Assembly: GCA_963826105.1 (NCBI GenBank)
Contig: CAWGWA010000016.1
Span: forward strand, 139,444 to 203,443
Source: WHTI01 sp963826105
GTDB lineage: Bacteria; Actinomycetota; CADDZG01; WHSQ01
Reading direction: 5' to 3'
Length of the DNA: 64,000 nt
Both the position numbers and the translations under genes were made by a program. The notes under the pieces were generated by a model. The model had not been told where the DNA came from, searched no databases, and was given only the letters and a program-made list of their open reading frames with translations. Positions 1-6,947 of this stretch are shown piece by piece. Every line of letters begins with the position of its first letter. Within the stretch, counting starts at the first letter, position 1.

Positions 1-627
1 TCCGCCTTCCTCGCCACGAATCTTGGAGCCGCGGCAGGAGCCTGCGGGTGGGCGCTGATGGACGCCGGCAAGGAGAGGCGTTCGACGACCCTCGGAGTCG
101 CCTCGGGTGCGGTCGCCGGTCTGGTGGCGATCACCCCCGCCGCAGGTTTCGTCACCCCCCTTCCAGCGATCGCGATCGGACTCATCGCAGGTCTGGTGTG
201 TGCGTGGGCCGTGGGTCTCAAGTTCAAGTTGGGATACGACGACTCGCTCGACGTCGTGGGCGTTCACCTTGTGGGAGGGATCCTTGGAGCCCTGTTGACC
301 GGCGTCTTCGCCGATCTTGCGGTCAACAGCGCCGGCGCGGACGGACTGCTGAATGGTGGAGGGTTAACCCTCCTCGGGAAGCAGCTCATCGCGGTCGGAG
401 TGACGCTCGCCTTCTCGTTCATCGTTAGCTACATCCTCCTGAAGTTCGTGGACGCGACCGTCGGCTTGCGGGTCACTTCCGAAGAGGAGGTTGTCGGGGT
501 CGACCTGTCACAACACTCCGAGTCCGGGTACTCCTTCTCGGAATCAGGAAGTCTGATGGGCGGGGGATCGTCCAGCACCGCAAGCACTTCGGCGCCGGTG
601 GCGATCAAAGAAGGGAGCGGGGCCTGA
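1..627 (+). CDS. amt: Ammonium transporter, C-terminal part (5' end outside window)
   Basis: The frame is open from the first base, so the gene begins upstream of the window; 208 residues are visible. They carry the hallmark C-terminal half of Amt/MEP/Rh channels: a TNLGAAAGA-like helix, GLVAITPAAGFV, and DDSLDVVGVHLVGG with the second pore histidine, followed by the last transmembrane helices. The final 50 residues form a Ser/Gly-rich cytoplasmic tail, the part that PII proteins contact in this family. Its stop overlaps the glnB start (TGATG), so the two are translationally coupled. It would conduct ammonium across the inner membrane under PII control. Confidence 0.95.
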   Translation, partial: SAFLATNLGAAAGACGWALMDAGKERRSTTLGVASGAVAGLVAITPAAGFVTPLPAIAIGLIAGLVCAWAVGLKFKLGYDDSLDVVGVHLVGGILGALLTGVFADLAVNSAGADGLLNGGGLTLLGKQLIAVGVTLAFSFIVSYILLKFVDATVGLRVTSEEEVVGVDLSQHSESGYSFSESGSLMGGGSSSTASTSAPVAIKEGSGA

Positions 628-965
628 TGAAGATCGTTGTTGCGGTGATCAAGCCGTTCAAGTTGGAGGACGTGAAGGAATCATTGGAGGGCGTTGGTAT
701 CCAGGGAATGACCGTTACGGACGTTCGAGGCTTCGGACGGCAGAAGGGTCACACCGAGGTGTACCGCGGTGCTGAATACCAGGTCGACTTCGCCCCCAAG
801 GTTCGCCTCGAGGTGGTCGTGGACGACGAGCGCGTCGATGACGTCGTCAAGGCGATCAAATCGGGAGCGTCCACACAGTCCATCGGCGATGGGAAGGTCT
901 GGGTCATGCCGGTGGAACAGGTGATCCGGATCCGAACGGATGAGCGAGGCTCTGACGCTCTCTGA
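627..965 (+). CDS. glnB: Nitrogen regulatory protein PII
   Basis: 112 residues, the normal PII length. It starts MKIVVAVIKPFKLEDV and has the T-loop with Tyr51 in YRGAEY, the residue that is uridylylated or, in studied actinobacteria, adenylylated. The B-loop region (GDGKVWVMPVEQVIRIRT) is also present. PII senses ATP/ADP and 2-oxoglutarate and gates the ammonium channel. Its start overlaps the amt stop by one base and its 3' end overlaps glnD by 26 bp, so amt-glnB-glnD is one operon and effector, sensor and modifying enzyme are made together. It could equally be named glnK from its amt linkage. Confidence 0.96.
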   Translation: MKIVVAVIKPFKLEDVKESLEGVGIQGMTVTDVRGFGRQKGHTEVYRGAEYQVDFAPKVRLEVVVDDERVDDVVKAIKSGASTQSIGDGKVWVMPVEQVIRIRTDERGSDAL

Positions 966-3378
966 GCTACGAGCTGCACGGACCGCCTCGTTGAAAGACG
1001 GGGCGGTCCCCGCTCGTAGCCGTTCCGCCGATCTAGACACGATGCTCGCGGAGCTCATCGGAGACACGATGGGCGACGCGAGCATCTCGGTCGCGGCAGT
1101 CGGTGGCTACGGCAGAGGTGAGCTCTGGCCACATTCCGACATCGACCTGCTGTTCGTCACGACACCCCGGTCGAAGGTGACTCCCTCGACGGTCAGGGGT
1201 CTTCTCTATCCCCTCTGGGACGCGAACTGGCAGGTCGGTCACGCGGTCCGCAGCGCCAAGGAGGCGATCGACAACGCGTCCAAGGACCTGCACGCGGCGA
1301 CATCCCTCCTGACCTGTCGCTTCATCGGTGGTGACAGGGATCTTTTCGATGAACTCCTCGACCGCAGAGCACGCTGGACCAAGCGCGACGCACGCAGATT
1401 GGTCGGCAGGATCATGACGGAGGTGACCGCGCGTCACGAGCGCGTCGATCGCGCCGGGTGGTCCCTGGCCCCCGATCTCAAAGAAGGTATCGGCGGGTTC
1501 CGTGATCTACACGCCCTGGCCTGGATCGGCGCGGTCACTGGTGAAGGGAACGGGGACCCCCGCCTCGAGGCCGCATCCGAACATCTCGGAGCGGTGCGCG
1601 AAGCGCTTCACGGTGTGATCACTCATAAATCAGACACCATGCGACTCGATCTCCAGCCGAAGGTTGCCGCGCGACTTGGCCTGCGCGGCCGGGAAGGCAC
1701 CGATCGTTTGATGAGTGAGGTGCACTCGAACGCCCGGGCGGTCGAATACATCACGCGTTACGCGCTCCGAAGTGCCGGGTCTCCGGCGACGGGGGGGCCT
1801 CGCAGAAGCGGCACCCTACGATCACTCGATCACGGCGTGGTCTTAGACGAAGGACTGCTGGGATTCGCAGGAACCCCAGAGCCTGCAACTGTCATGTGGA
1901 TGCTGGCCGAGCACGCAACTACCGGCAAGGACATCGGGCCCACGGCGATCGAGGTGGCCGAGAATTCAATGTCGGGCATCGGCGTCGATGCGTGGGGCTC
2001 ATGCCGGGAACCATTCCTTGTGCTCCTCAGAGGGAGCCACGCGCCCTCGGCGCTGGAGTTGCTCGACCACATGGGCGCCCTGGTCGCGTTGATCCCGGAG
2101 TGGTCGCAGATCAGGGGCCGAGCCCAGCATGACCTGTACCACCGGTACACGGTCGACGGACACTCTTTCCTCGTGGTCGCAGAGGTGGCACGCACGATCG
2201 CCGGCGATCCGGGTATCGGGATCGAAGCCGAGGGACTCGATCCTCTGTTCCTTGCGGCGTTGCTGCACGACGTTGGTAAAGGGACCGGGAAGGATCACTC
2301 GGAGGTCGGCGCCCTAGCGGCCGCCTCGGCGTGTCGACGGATGGGACTCCCCGAAAGCGAGGTGCAAGAGGTCGCACGACTTGTTCGCCATCACCTGTTG
2401 CTCCCTGACACCGCGACGCGGCGCGACATCGACGATGGCGCGGTCATCTCCGCAGTCGCCGATCGCATCGCTTCGATGAGAACCTTGCGGCTCCTCTATC
2501 TCCTGGCGGCGGCCGACGGCCGTGCGACCGGGCCCGAAGCATGGACCCCCTGGAAGGCCTCCCTCGTCGCATCTCTATATCGAAAGGTGCTGGTTGCGCT
2601 CGAGACCGGGGAGATCCCGGTGCGAGCCGACGTGTCGAAGCGCGCCGGGGAGATCGAGGCCATCGAACCGACACTCGAGGGGCGGGCCGAAGCGATCCTC
2701 TCGACCCTCCCGCCCTCGTACCTCGACTCGGCACCGATCGAGAACCTCGCCGACGAGGTGCTGATGCTGTCCCAAGCACTCGGGCCGGGCGAGATCCGCA
2801 CGAGGGTTTCCGATGACCTGCCCGGCGGCCACTTCCTCCTAACCGTCTGCGTCCCGGACCGACCGGGAACCCTGTCGCGGACCGCCGGTGTCCTCGCGCT
2901 CCATCGGGTACCGGTTCAATCGGCACAGGCGTTCTCCACGAGCTCCGGAGTAGCACTCGAGCGGTTCGTCCTAGGAGCACCACCATCCTCATGGGACCAG
3001 TTGCTCGAGACGCTTGGGGCGGCGTACTCGGGTCGGTTGGCCTTGGACGCCCACATCGAACGGAAGGCGGCCGACTACAGGCCGGTCGTTCCGGTTGTTC
3101 CAGAAGTAAGGGTCCTTCACGACGAAGCCGATCATTCCACGGTCATCGAGGTCCGAGCCCCCGACGCGCTGGGTCTCCTTTACGCGCTGACGGCCGGGCT
3201 CAGTGACCTGGATCTCAACATCCACGTTGCCAAGATCGACACCCTCGGAGACCGGGTCGTAGACGTCTTCTACGTTCGGACCGCATGGGGGACGAAGATC
3301 GACGAACACCAGGCGCTCGAGGTACAGCGATCGATCACACACCGGTCGGCCCGACTATTCGGCCCACCATCCCCCTAG
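940..3378 (+). CDS. glnD: Bifunctional [protein-PII] nucleotidyltransferase/removing enzyme
   Basis: 812 residues. The N-terminal nucleotidyltransferase domain shows GGYGRGELWPHSDIDLLF at about residues 55-72, with the paired aspartates that hold catalytic metal. An HD phosphohydrolase domain with LLHDVGKG lies near residue 440. Two ACT domains follow at about 630-700 and 735-805, the glutamine-sensing part. This is the full canonical GlnD order and length. It modifies Tyr51 of the PII encoded just upstream; in actinobacteria the modification is often AMP rather than UMP, and the sequence does not tell which. The ATG lies inside glnB (26-bp overlap), and no later start keeps the N-terminal helix. 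Confidence 0.94.
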   Translation: MSEALTLSELRAARTASLKDGAVPARSRSADLDTMLAELIGDTMGDASISVAAVGGYGRGELWPHSDIDLLFVTTPRSKVTPSTVRGLLYPLWDANWQVGHAVRSAKEAIDNASKDLHAATSLLTCRFIGGDRDLFDELLDRRARWTKRDARRLVGRIMTEVTARHERVDRAGWSLAPDLKEGIGGFRDLHALAWIGAVTGEGNGDPRLEAASEHLGAVREALHGVITHKSDTMRLDLQPKVAARLGLRGREGTDRLMSEVHSNARAVEYITRYALRSAGSPATGGPRRSGTLRSLDHGVVLDEGLLGFAGTPEPATVMWMLAEHATTGKDIGPTAIEVAENSMSGIGVDAWGSCREPFLVLLRGSHAPSALELLDHMGALVALIPEWSQIRGRAQHDLYHRYTVDGHSFLVVAEVARTIAGDPGIGIEAEGLDPLFLAALLHDVGKGTGKDHSEVGALAAASACRRMGLPESEVQEVARLVRHHLLLPDTATRRDIDDGAVISAVADRIASMRTLRLLYLLAAADGRATGPEAWTPWKASLVASLYRKVLVALETGEIPVRADVSKRAGEIEAIEPTLEGRAEAILSTLPPSYLDSAPIENLADEVLMLSQALGPGEIRTRVSDDLPGGHFLLTVCVPDRPGTLSRTAGVLALHRVPVQSAQAFSTSSGVALERFVLGAPPSSWDQLLETLGAAYSGRLALDAHIERKAADYRPVVPVVPEVRVLHDEADHSTVIEVRAPDALGLLYALTAGLSDLDLNIHVAKIDTLGDRVVDVFYVRTAWGTKIDEHQALEVQRSITHRSARLFGPPSP

Positions 3379-3398
3379 ATAGCGTCGCGACCGTTCCC

Positions 3399-3410
3399 TA
3401 GGGTCGAAGC
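3399..3410 (+). promoter_or_regulatory. Leaderless-type -10 element (TAGGGT) before the CAP protein
   Basis: TAGGGT is followed by exactly six bases and then the ATG at 3411. The same TANNNT-N6-7-start arrangement recurs at several other genes in the window. It is the evidence for choosing the upstream start here. Confidence 0.5.
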
Positions 3411-3980
3411 ATGCCCGCAGGAGGACGCAAATGGTACAAGCGGTTCAAGTCAGGGCATCCTCACGTCGATACAACCTCCATGTCAATTTCTTCCAGGGCT
3501 CTGAAGCTGGCGTGCGTCCTCTCCGTCGGGGTCCTCTTGATCGGCGCCGCGCCCGCGGGCGGGGGCAAGAAGACCTGCTGGAGATCGACTGCCTCCGAGA
3601 AACAGTTCCGCACGATGATCAACCACGAACGGACCCTGCGCTCGAAGCACAAGCTCCGGATGGATCCGGAGCTGTCGCACGCCGCGCGGAAGCACTCGGG
3701 CGTGATGCTTCGCAAGAACCGCCTCTTCCACACGATCAATCTGGGCAAGCGCATCACCGGATGGCAAGTGATCGGCGAGAACGTGGGCTACGGGTACGGG
3801 GTCGAGCCCTTGCACGCCGCCTTCATGGACTCCAAAGGGCACCGAGAGAACGTCCTCCACGCCGGCTACCGCAACGTCGGGGTCGGAGTGAAAACCCAGG
3901 ACGGCAAGACGTGGGTCACGGTGATCTTCGAGGGCCAGGACGACCCCGGCACGACCCTCGACATGCCGAAGTGCAAATAG
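3411..3980 (+). CDS. Secreted CAP/SCP-domain protein
   Basis: 189 residues. After an N-terminal stretch with basic residues comes a hydrophobic export signal (about residues 28-48), then a CAP domain. Recognisable parts are FRTMINHERTLR, the helix LSHAARKHSGVML with its conserved His, IGENVGYG, and GHRENVLHAGYRNVGVGV, which is the CAP signature. Bacterial CAP proteins act outside the cell; their exact role is usually unknown. A second ATG at 3480 would give a more ordinary signal peptide, but only the 3411 ATG has the TANNNT hexamer six bases upstream. The gene stands alone between glnD and a small RHH gene. Confidence 0.85.
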   Translation: MPAGGRKWYKRFKSGHPHVDTTSMSISSRALKLACVLSVGVLLIGAAPAGGGKKTCWRSTASEKQFRTMINHERTLRSKHKLRMDPELSHAARKHSGVMLRKNRLFHTINLGKRITGWQVIGENVGYGYGVEPLHAAFMDSKGHRENVLHAGYRNVGVGVKTQDGKTWVTVIFEGQDDPGTTLDMPKCK

Positions 3981-4025
3981 CTCGGTACTTGCTGCACTCC
4001 CATAGGAGTGTTACAAACTCCCCGC

Positions 4026-4319
4026 ATGGCCACTCCTACTTCCCCCACACCCCCGCCCACCTCGAGTGACCCTCAGGTCACCCTCAAGATCCCGCGCCCG
4101 CTCTACGAACGGCTCAAGGTCGTCATCAAGGGCTCCGGCTTCCACTCGGTGACCGAGTTCGCGGTCTATGTTCTGAGGGACCTCGTCTCCCACCACGAGA
4201 GCGGAGCTCCCCTACCCGGAACCGGTGGTGCGGTCAGCGAGGCAAGCGATATCGATCCACTCTCGACGGCCGAGATCGAAGCGATCCGGAAGCGGCTCGA
4301 GAGCCTCGGCTATCTGTGA
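4026..4319 (+). CDS. Small ribbon-helix-helix-like protein
   Basis: 97 residues from the ATG at 4026; a GTG at 4008 is also open. After a Pro/Thr-rich start, residues about 20-60 (VTLKIPRPLYERLKVVIKGSG, then TEFAVYVLRDLV) fit a CopG/MetJ-type ribbon-helix-helix DNA-binding fold: one strand and two helices. The C-terminus reads EIEAIRKRLESLGYL, an ending also common on sulfatase-like enzymes and echoed by the phosphodiesterase at 29137. Its stop overlaps the start of the next gene (GTGA), so the two are co-translated. RHH assignment is by pattern; the target is unknown. Confidence 0.7.
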   Translation: MATPTSPTPPPTSSDPQVTLKIPRPLYERLKVVIKGSGFHSVTEFAVYVLRDLVSHHESGAPLPGTGGAVSEASDIDPLSTAEIEAIRKRLESLGYL

Positions 4320-5143
4320 GACGACTGGCACTCTGCGGCGCAGCTCTCCTACTCATCGGATCGGCCTGCGTACCGCCGGTCGAGAACGACAAGGTCCTCA
4401 GGTTCGACCCCGATCTCACGGTGATGGGCCGGATCCAGGAGGCTGGGGTGATGCGGGTGGGGATCTCCGAGGGAGCCGGGCCGTTCTCGGCTGGGTTGGG
4501 TCAGACTCCTGAGGGCTTCTCGGTCGAGCTCGCCCAGGAGGTAGCCACATCCCTCGGGGTGGAACTCGAACTGCTCACGGGTACCGATGAAGAGATCGCC
4601 ACCATGGTTACGGACGGAGACGTCGAGATCGCGTTTCCGCTGGTTCCGATCACCGAGAAGGCACTCTCGGAGCACTCCTTCACGGACCCCTATTGGGTGG
4701 GTCACGAGAAGATCCTGGCCTTCGATGCAGCCATCGAAGGGGTGGCCGATCTCGCGGGCAGATCCGTGTGCCAGTCGCTCGATCCCATCACCGGGGTCCC
4801 GGTCGAGGAGTTGGCGCCAGGTATCGACGACGTCACCGAGGCTGCGGACCCAGCCGACTGCCCTGAGGTCGATGCGATCGTCGCCCCCGATCTGCGCCTC
4901 ATGGGGGTACTCGACTCGGGAGCCCTGCTGGACGAGGGGCTCACCACCGCCGGATACGGGGCGATGGTCACCCTGGAGAACCGGATCTTCGCGACCTACG
5001 TGGACGAGCAGCTCCTGGAGGCCAAGGACGAAGGTCGGTGGAGCGATTGGTTCGAGACCTACGTTTCACCCCTGACCGGGGAGGAACCCGACCCCCCCTC
5101 GATGGTGCTCGAAGAGGCCGCCGCCCTGTGGCCGGGGGTCTAG
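4316..5143 (+). CDS. Solute-binding lipoprotein (family 3 type)
   Basis: 275 residues with a lipoprotein signal: basic start, hydrophobic run, and lipobox LIGSAC with the Cys at residue 18. The body resembles the polar amino acid binding proteins of ABC transporters (SBP_bac_3): VMRVGISEGAGPFS, EGFSVELAQEVATSLGVELEL, DVEIAFPLVPITEKALSEHSFTDPYW. No permease or ATPase gene is adjacent, so it may be an orphan binding protein or a sensor. It starts at a GTG overlapping the stop of the RHH gene, an unusual pairing that suggests coordinated expression. Confidence 0.82.
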   Translation: MRRLALCGAALLLIGSACVPPVENDKVLRFDPDLTVMGRIQEAGVMRVGISEGAGPFSAGLGQTPEGFSVELAQEVATSLGVELELLTGTDEEIATMVTDGDVEIAFPLVPITEKALSEHSFTDPYWVGHEKILAFDAAIEGVADLAGRSVCQSLDPITGVPVEELAPGIDDVTEAADPADCPEVDAIVAPDLRLMGVLDSGALLDEGLTTAGYGAMVTLENRIFATYVDEQLLEAKDEGRWSDWFETYVSPLTGEEPDPPSMVLEEAAALWPGV

Positions 5144-5215
5144 GTTTAGCTTGCTCTGGTAGCGGGCAATCCCTGTCCCTGGACAAACCCGACGCAGTCC
5201 TAGAGGCTGACACCG

Positions 5216-5590
5216 ATGAGCGAGACACGTAAGACGCACGAAGATGGGAGCTCCAGCACCGTCTTGATCGTCGATGATGACGAGGAGATCCGTCACGTCT
5301 TGAGGGTGCTGTGCGAGACCGAGGGGATGTCGGTGGTCGCCGAGGCGGCCAACGGGGTCGAGGCCTGGGCGCTGGCGGAAGAACACAAACCGGAATTCGT
5401 GATCCTTGACTACATGCTCCCCGGCCTCAACGGCGAGGGGACCGCCGCGATGATCCGAGAGATCGCTCCCGAGAGCAGGATCGTGGCGTTCTCGGCGATC
5501 CTCGATCAACAGCCGGATTGGGCCGACGCCTATCTGAACAAAGAGCGCATCACCGAACTGATGCCGCTGCTCCGCACGTTCATCCGTTAG
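5216..5590 (+). CDS. Stand-alone response regulator receiver protein
   Basis: 124 residues, a single REC domain with no output domain. It has the acidic pair in VLIVDDDEEIR, the phospho-acceptor Asp in FVILDYMLPGLNG, a Ser in the Thr/Ser switch position (IVAFSAI), and the conserved Lys in AYLNKERI. It would receive a phosphate from a histidine kinase that is not in this window and signal by protein contact, as CheY or Spo0F do. It lies between the binding lipoprotein and YajQ, each with its own upstream spacing, so operon membership is unclear. Confidence 0.9.
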   Translation: MSETRKTHEDGSSSTVLIVDDDEEIRHVLRVLCETEGMSVVAEAANGVEAWALAEEHKPEFVILDYMLPGLNGEGTAAMIREIAPESRIVAFSAILDQQPDWADAYLNKERITELMPLLRTFIR

Positions 5591-5613
5591 AGCGCGGCTG
5601 GTAACGCGTCCGG

Positions 5614-5625
5614 TAACCTCACGCT
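5614..5625 (+). promoter_or_regulatory. Leaderless-type -10 element (TAACCT) before yajQ
   Basis: TAACCT is followed by exactly six bases and the ATG at 5626. No ribosome binding site is present. Confidence 0.55.
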
Positions 5626-6129
5626 ATGGCTAAAGACGCTTCGTTCGACGTCGTATCAGAGGTAGACATGCAGGAGATCCGCAACGCCGTGGATCAGGCA
5701 TCGCGCGAGATCTCGCAGCGGTTCGACTTCAAGAACACCGGCTCCAGCGTCGACCTCACCAAAGAGGGAGAGTCCGACGCGATCACGGTCAAGTCCAACA
5801 CCGATCAGAAGGTGAAGGATGTCGTGAAGGTCCTCGAGGAGAAGCTCGTCAAGCGCAAGATCGCTCCGAAAGCCCTCAGCCACGGCAACATCGAAGCGGC
5901 TGCGGGCGGGACTGCTCGCCAAACGCTGAAGCTCCAGCAAGGCATCTCGACCGACAAAGCCCGGGAGATCGTGAAGTTCATCAAGGACAATCACAAGAAG
6001 GCTCAGGCCTCGATCCAGGGCGATCAGGTGAGGGTGTCGTCCAAGTCGCGCGACGAGCTCCAGGACATCATCAACGAGATCAAGGAGCACGACTTCGGTC
6101 TCCCGCTCCAGTTCACGAACTACAGGTGA
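5626..6129 (+). CDS. yajQ: YajQ-family nucleotide-binding protein
   Basis: 167 residues, the normal size for the YajQ/UPF0234 family. It shows ASFDVVSEVDMQEIRNAVDQA, ISQRFDFKNTGSSVDL, KRKIAPKALSHG, GISTDKAREIVKFIKDNHKKAQASIQGDQVRVSSKSRDELQ and the ending FGLPLQFTNYR. Family members bind nucleotides, and some bind cyclic di-GMP and act as regulatory partners. The gene is a good leaderless candidate, with TAACCT six bases before the ATG. Its stop overlaps the start of the HAD gene, so the two form an operon. Confidence 0.93.
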   Translation: MAKDASFDVVSEVDMQEIRNAVDQASREISQRFDFKNTGSSVDLTKEGESDAITVKSNTDQKVKDVVKVLEEKLVKRKIAPKALSHGNIEAAAGGTARQTLKLQQGISTDKAREIVKFIKDNHKKAQASIQGDQVRVSSKSRDELQDIINEIKEHDFGLPLQFTNYR

Positions 6130-6779
6130 GGGTGAGGGACTCTCCCTTCGAGGCCCTCGTCGTTGACTTCGGAGGGGTTCTCACGACCCCGCTCCAAGAG
6201 GCGATGATCGCGTTCGCGACCGACATCGGCATCGAGCTTCCCGACCTAGTCCGTGTCGCCCTGGCTGCGTACTCGGGAAGTGGGGATCAGCTCGTCGTCG
6301 ACTTCGAAACCGGTCGGATCCCCGAGGCTGAGTTCGCCGAGAAGTTCGCAGCACGGATCAAGGAGGCCACCGGCGTTGAGGTTCCCCACGAGGGCCTCGT
6401 ACGGCGGATCTTCTCCACCCTCCGCCTCGAGGAGGACATGCTCCTGGCCCTCGAGACCGCCAGGGCGGCAGGCTTCAAGACCGCGATGCTCTCGAACTCA
6501 TGGGGCGAGGGCCTCTATCCCCGAGACCGCATCGATCATCTCTTCGACGTGATGGTCATCTCGGGCGAGATCGGAATGCGTAAGCCCGATCGAGACATCT
6601 TCGACGCCACCCTGGAGCGTCTGGGCGTCGCGGCCGAGCGATGCATCTTCGTTGACGACCACCCAGGACACTTGGAAACGGCGGCCGAGATGGGGATGAC
6701 CACGGTCCTTCATCGGTCCCCGCCGGAGACACTGACCGAACTCAGTTCGCTGATGAACCTCGATCTCACCGTCCAGTAA
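6126..6779 (+). CDS. HAD-superfamily hydrolase
   Basis: 217 residues. HAD motif I is VVDFGGVLTTP at the N-terminus, with the nucleophile Asp but Gly where the general-acid Asp usually stands, as in the epoxide-hydrolase/acyl-CoA-dehydrogenase-linked HAD branch. Motif II is MLSNSW, motif III the Lys in MRKPDRDIF, motif IV FVDDHPGHLETA. The missing second Asp makes classical phosphatase activity less certain. The GTG start overlaps the yajQ stop; a second GTG lies six bases further on. Substrate unknown. Confidence 0.86.
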   Translation: MRVRDSPFEALVVDFGGVLTTPLQEAMIAFATDIGIELPDLVRVALAAYSGSGDQLVVDFETGRIPEAEFAEKFAARIKEATGVEVPHEGLVRRIFSTLRLEEDMLLALETARAAGFKTAMLSNSWGEGLYPRDRIDHLFDVMVISGEIGMRKPDRDIFDATLERLGVAAERCIFVDDHPGHLETAAEMGMTTVLHRSPPETLTELSSLMNLDLTVQ

Positions 6780-6820
6780 TAGGACAAACGCTCCCGAAGT
6801 ATCACCATCCCTAAGCCGAC

Positions 6821-6840
6821 GTTCGTGCATGTGCACAAAG
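6821..6840. promoter_or_regulatory. Exoprotein palindrome, copy 1
   Basis: GTTCGTGCATGTGCACAAAG. One of five copies in the window of the 20-bp motif CTTYGTGCAYGTGCACRAAG. It lies intergenically, 108 bases upstream of the ATG of the Ig-like secreted protein at 6948. Probable transcription factor operator; the factor is unknown. Confidence 0.7.
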
Positions 6841-6947
6841 GGCGCTCGCGGCCACCGCGGAACCGCATACCAGAGGGTCCGACCAGTGTCCTGTGAACGA
6901 GAACCCTCGCATCGACGAACGTGGGCCTAGTGATGAAGGAGAACGAG

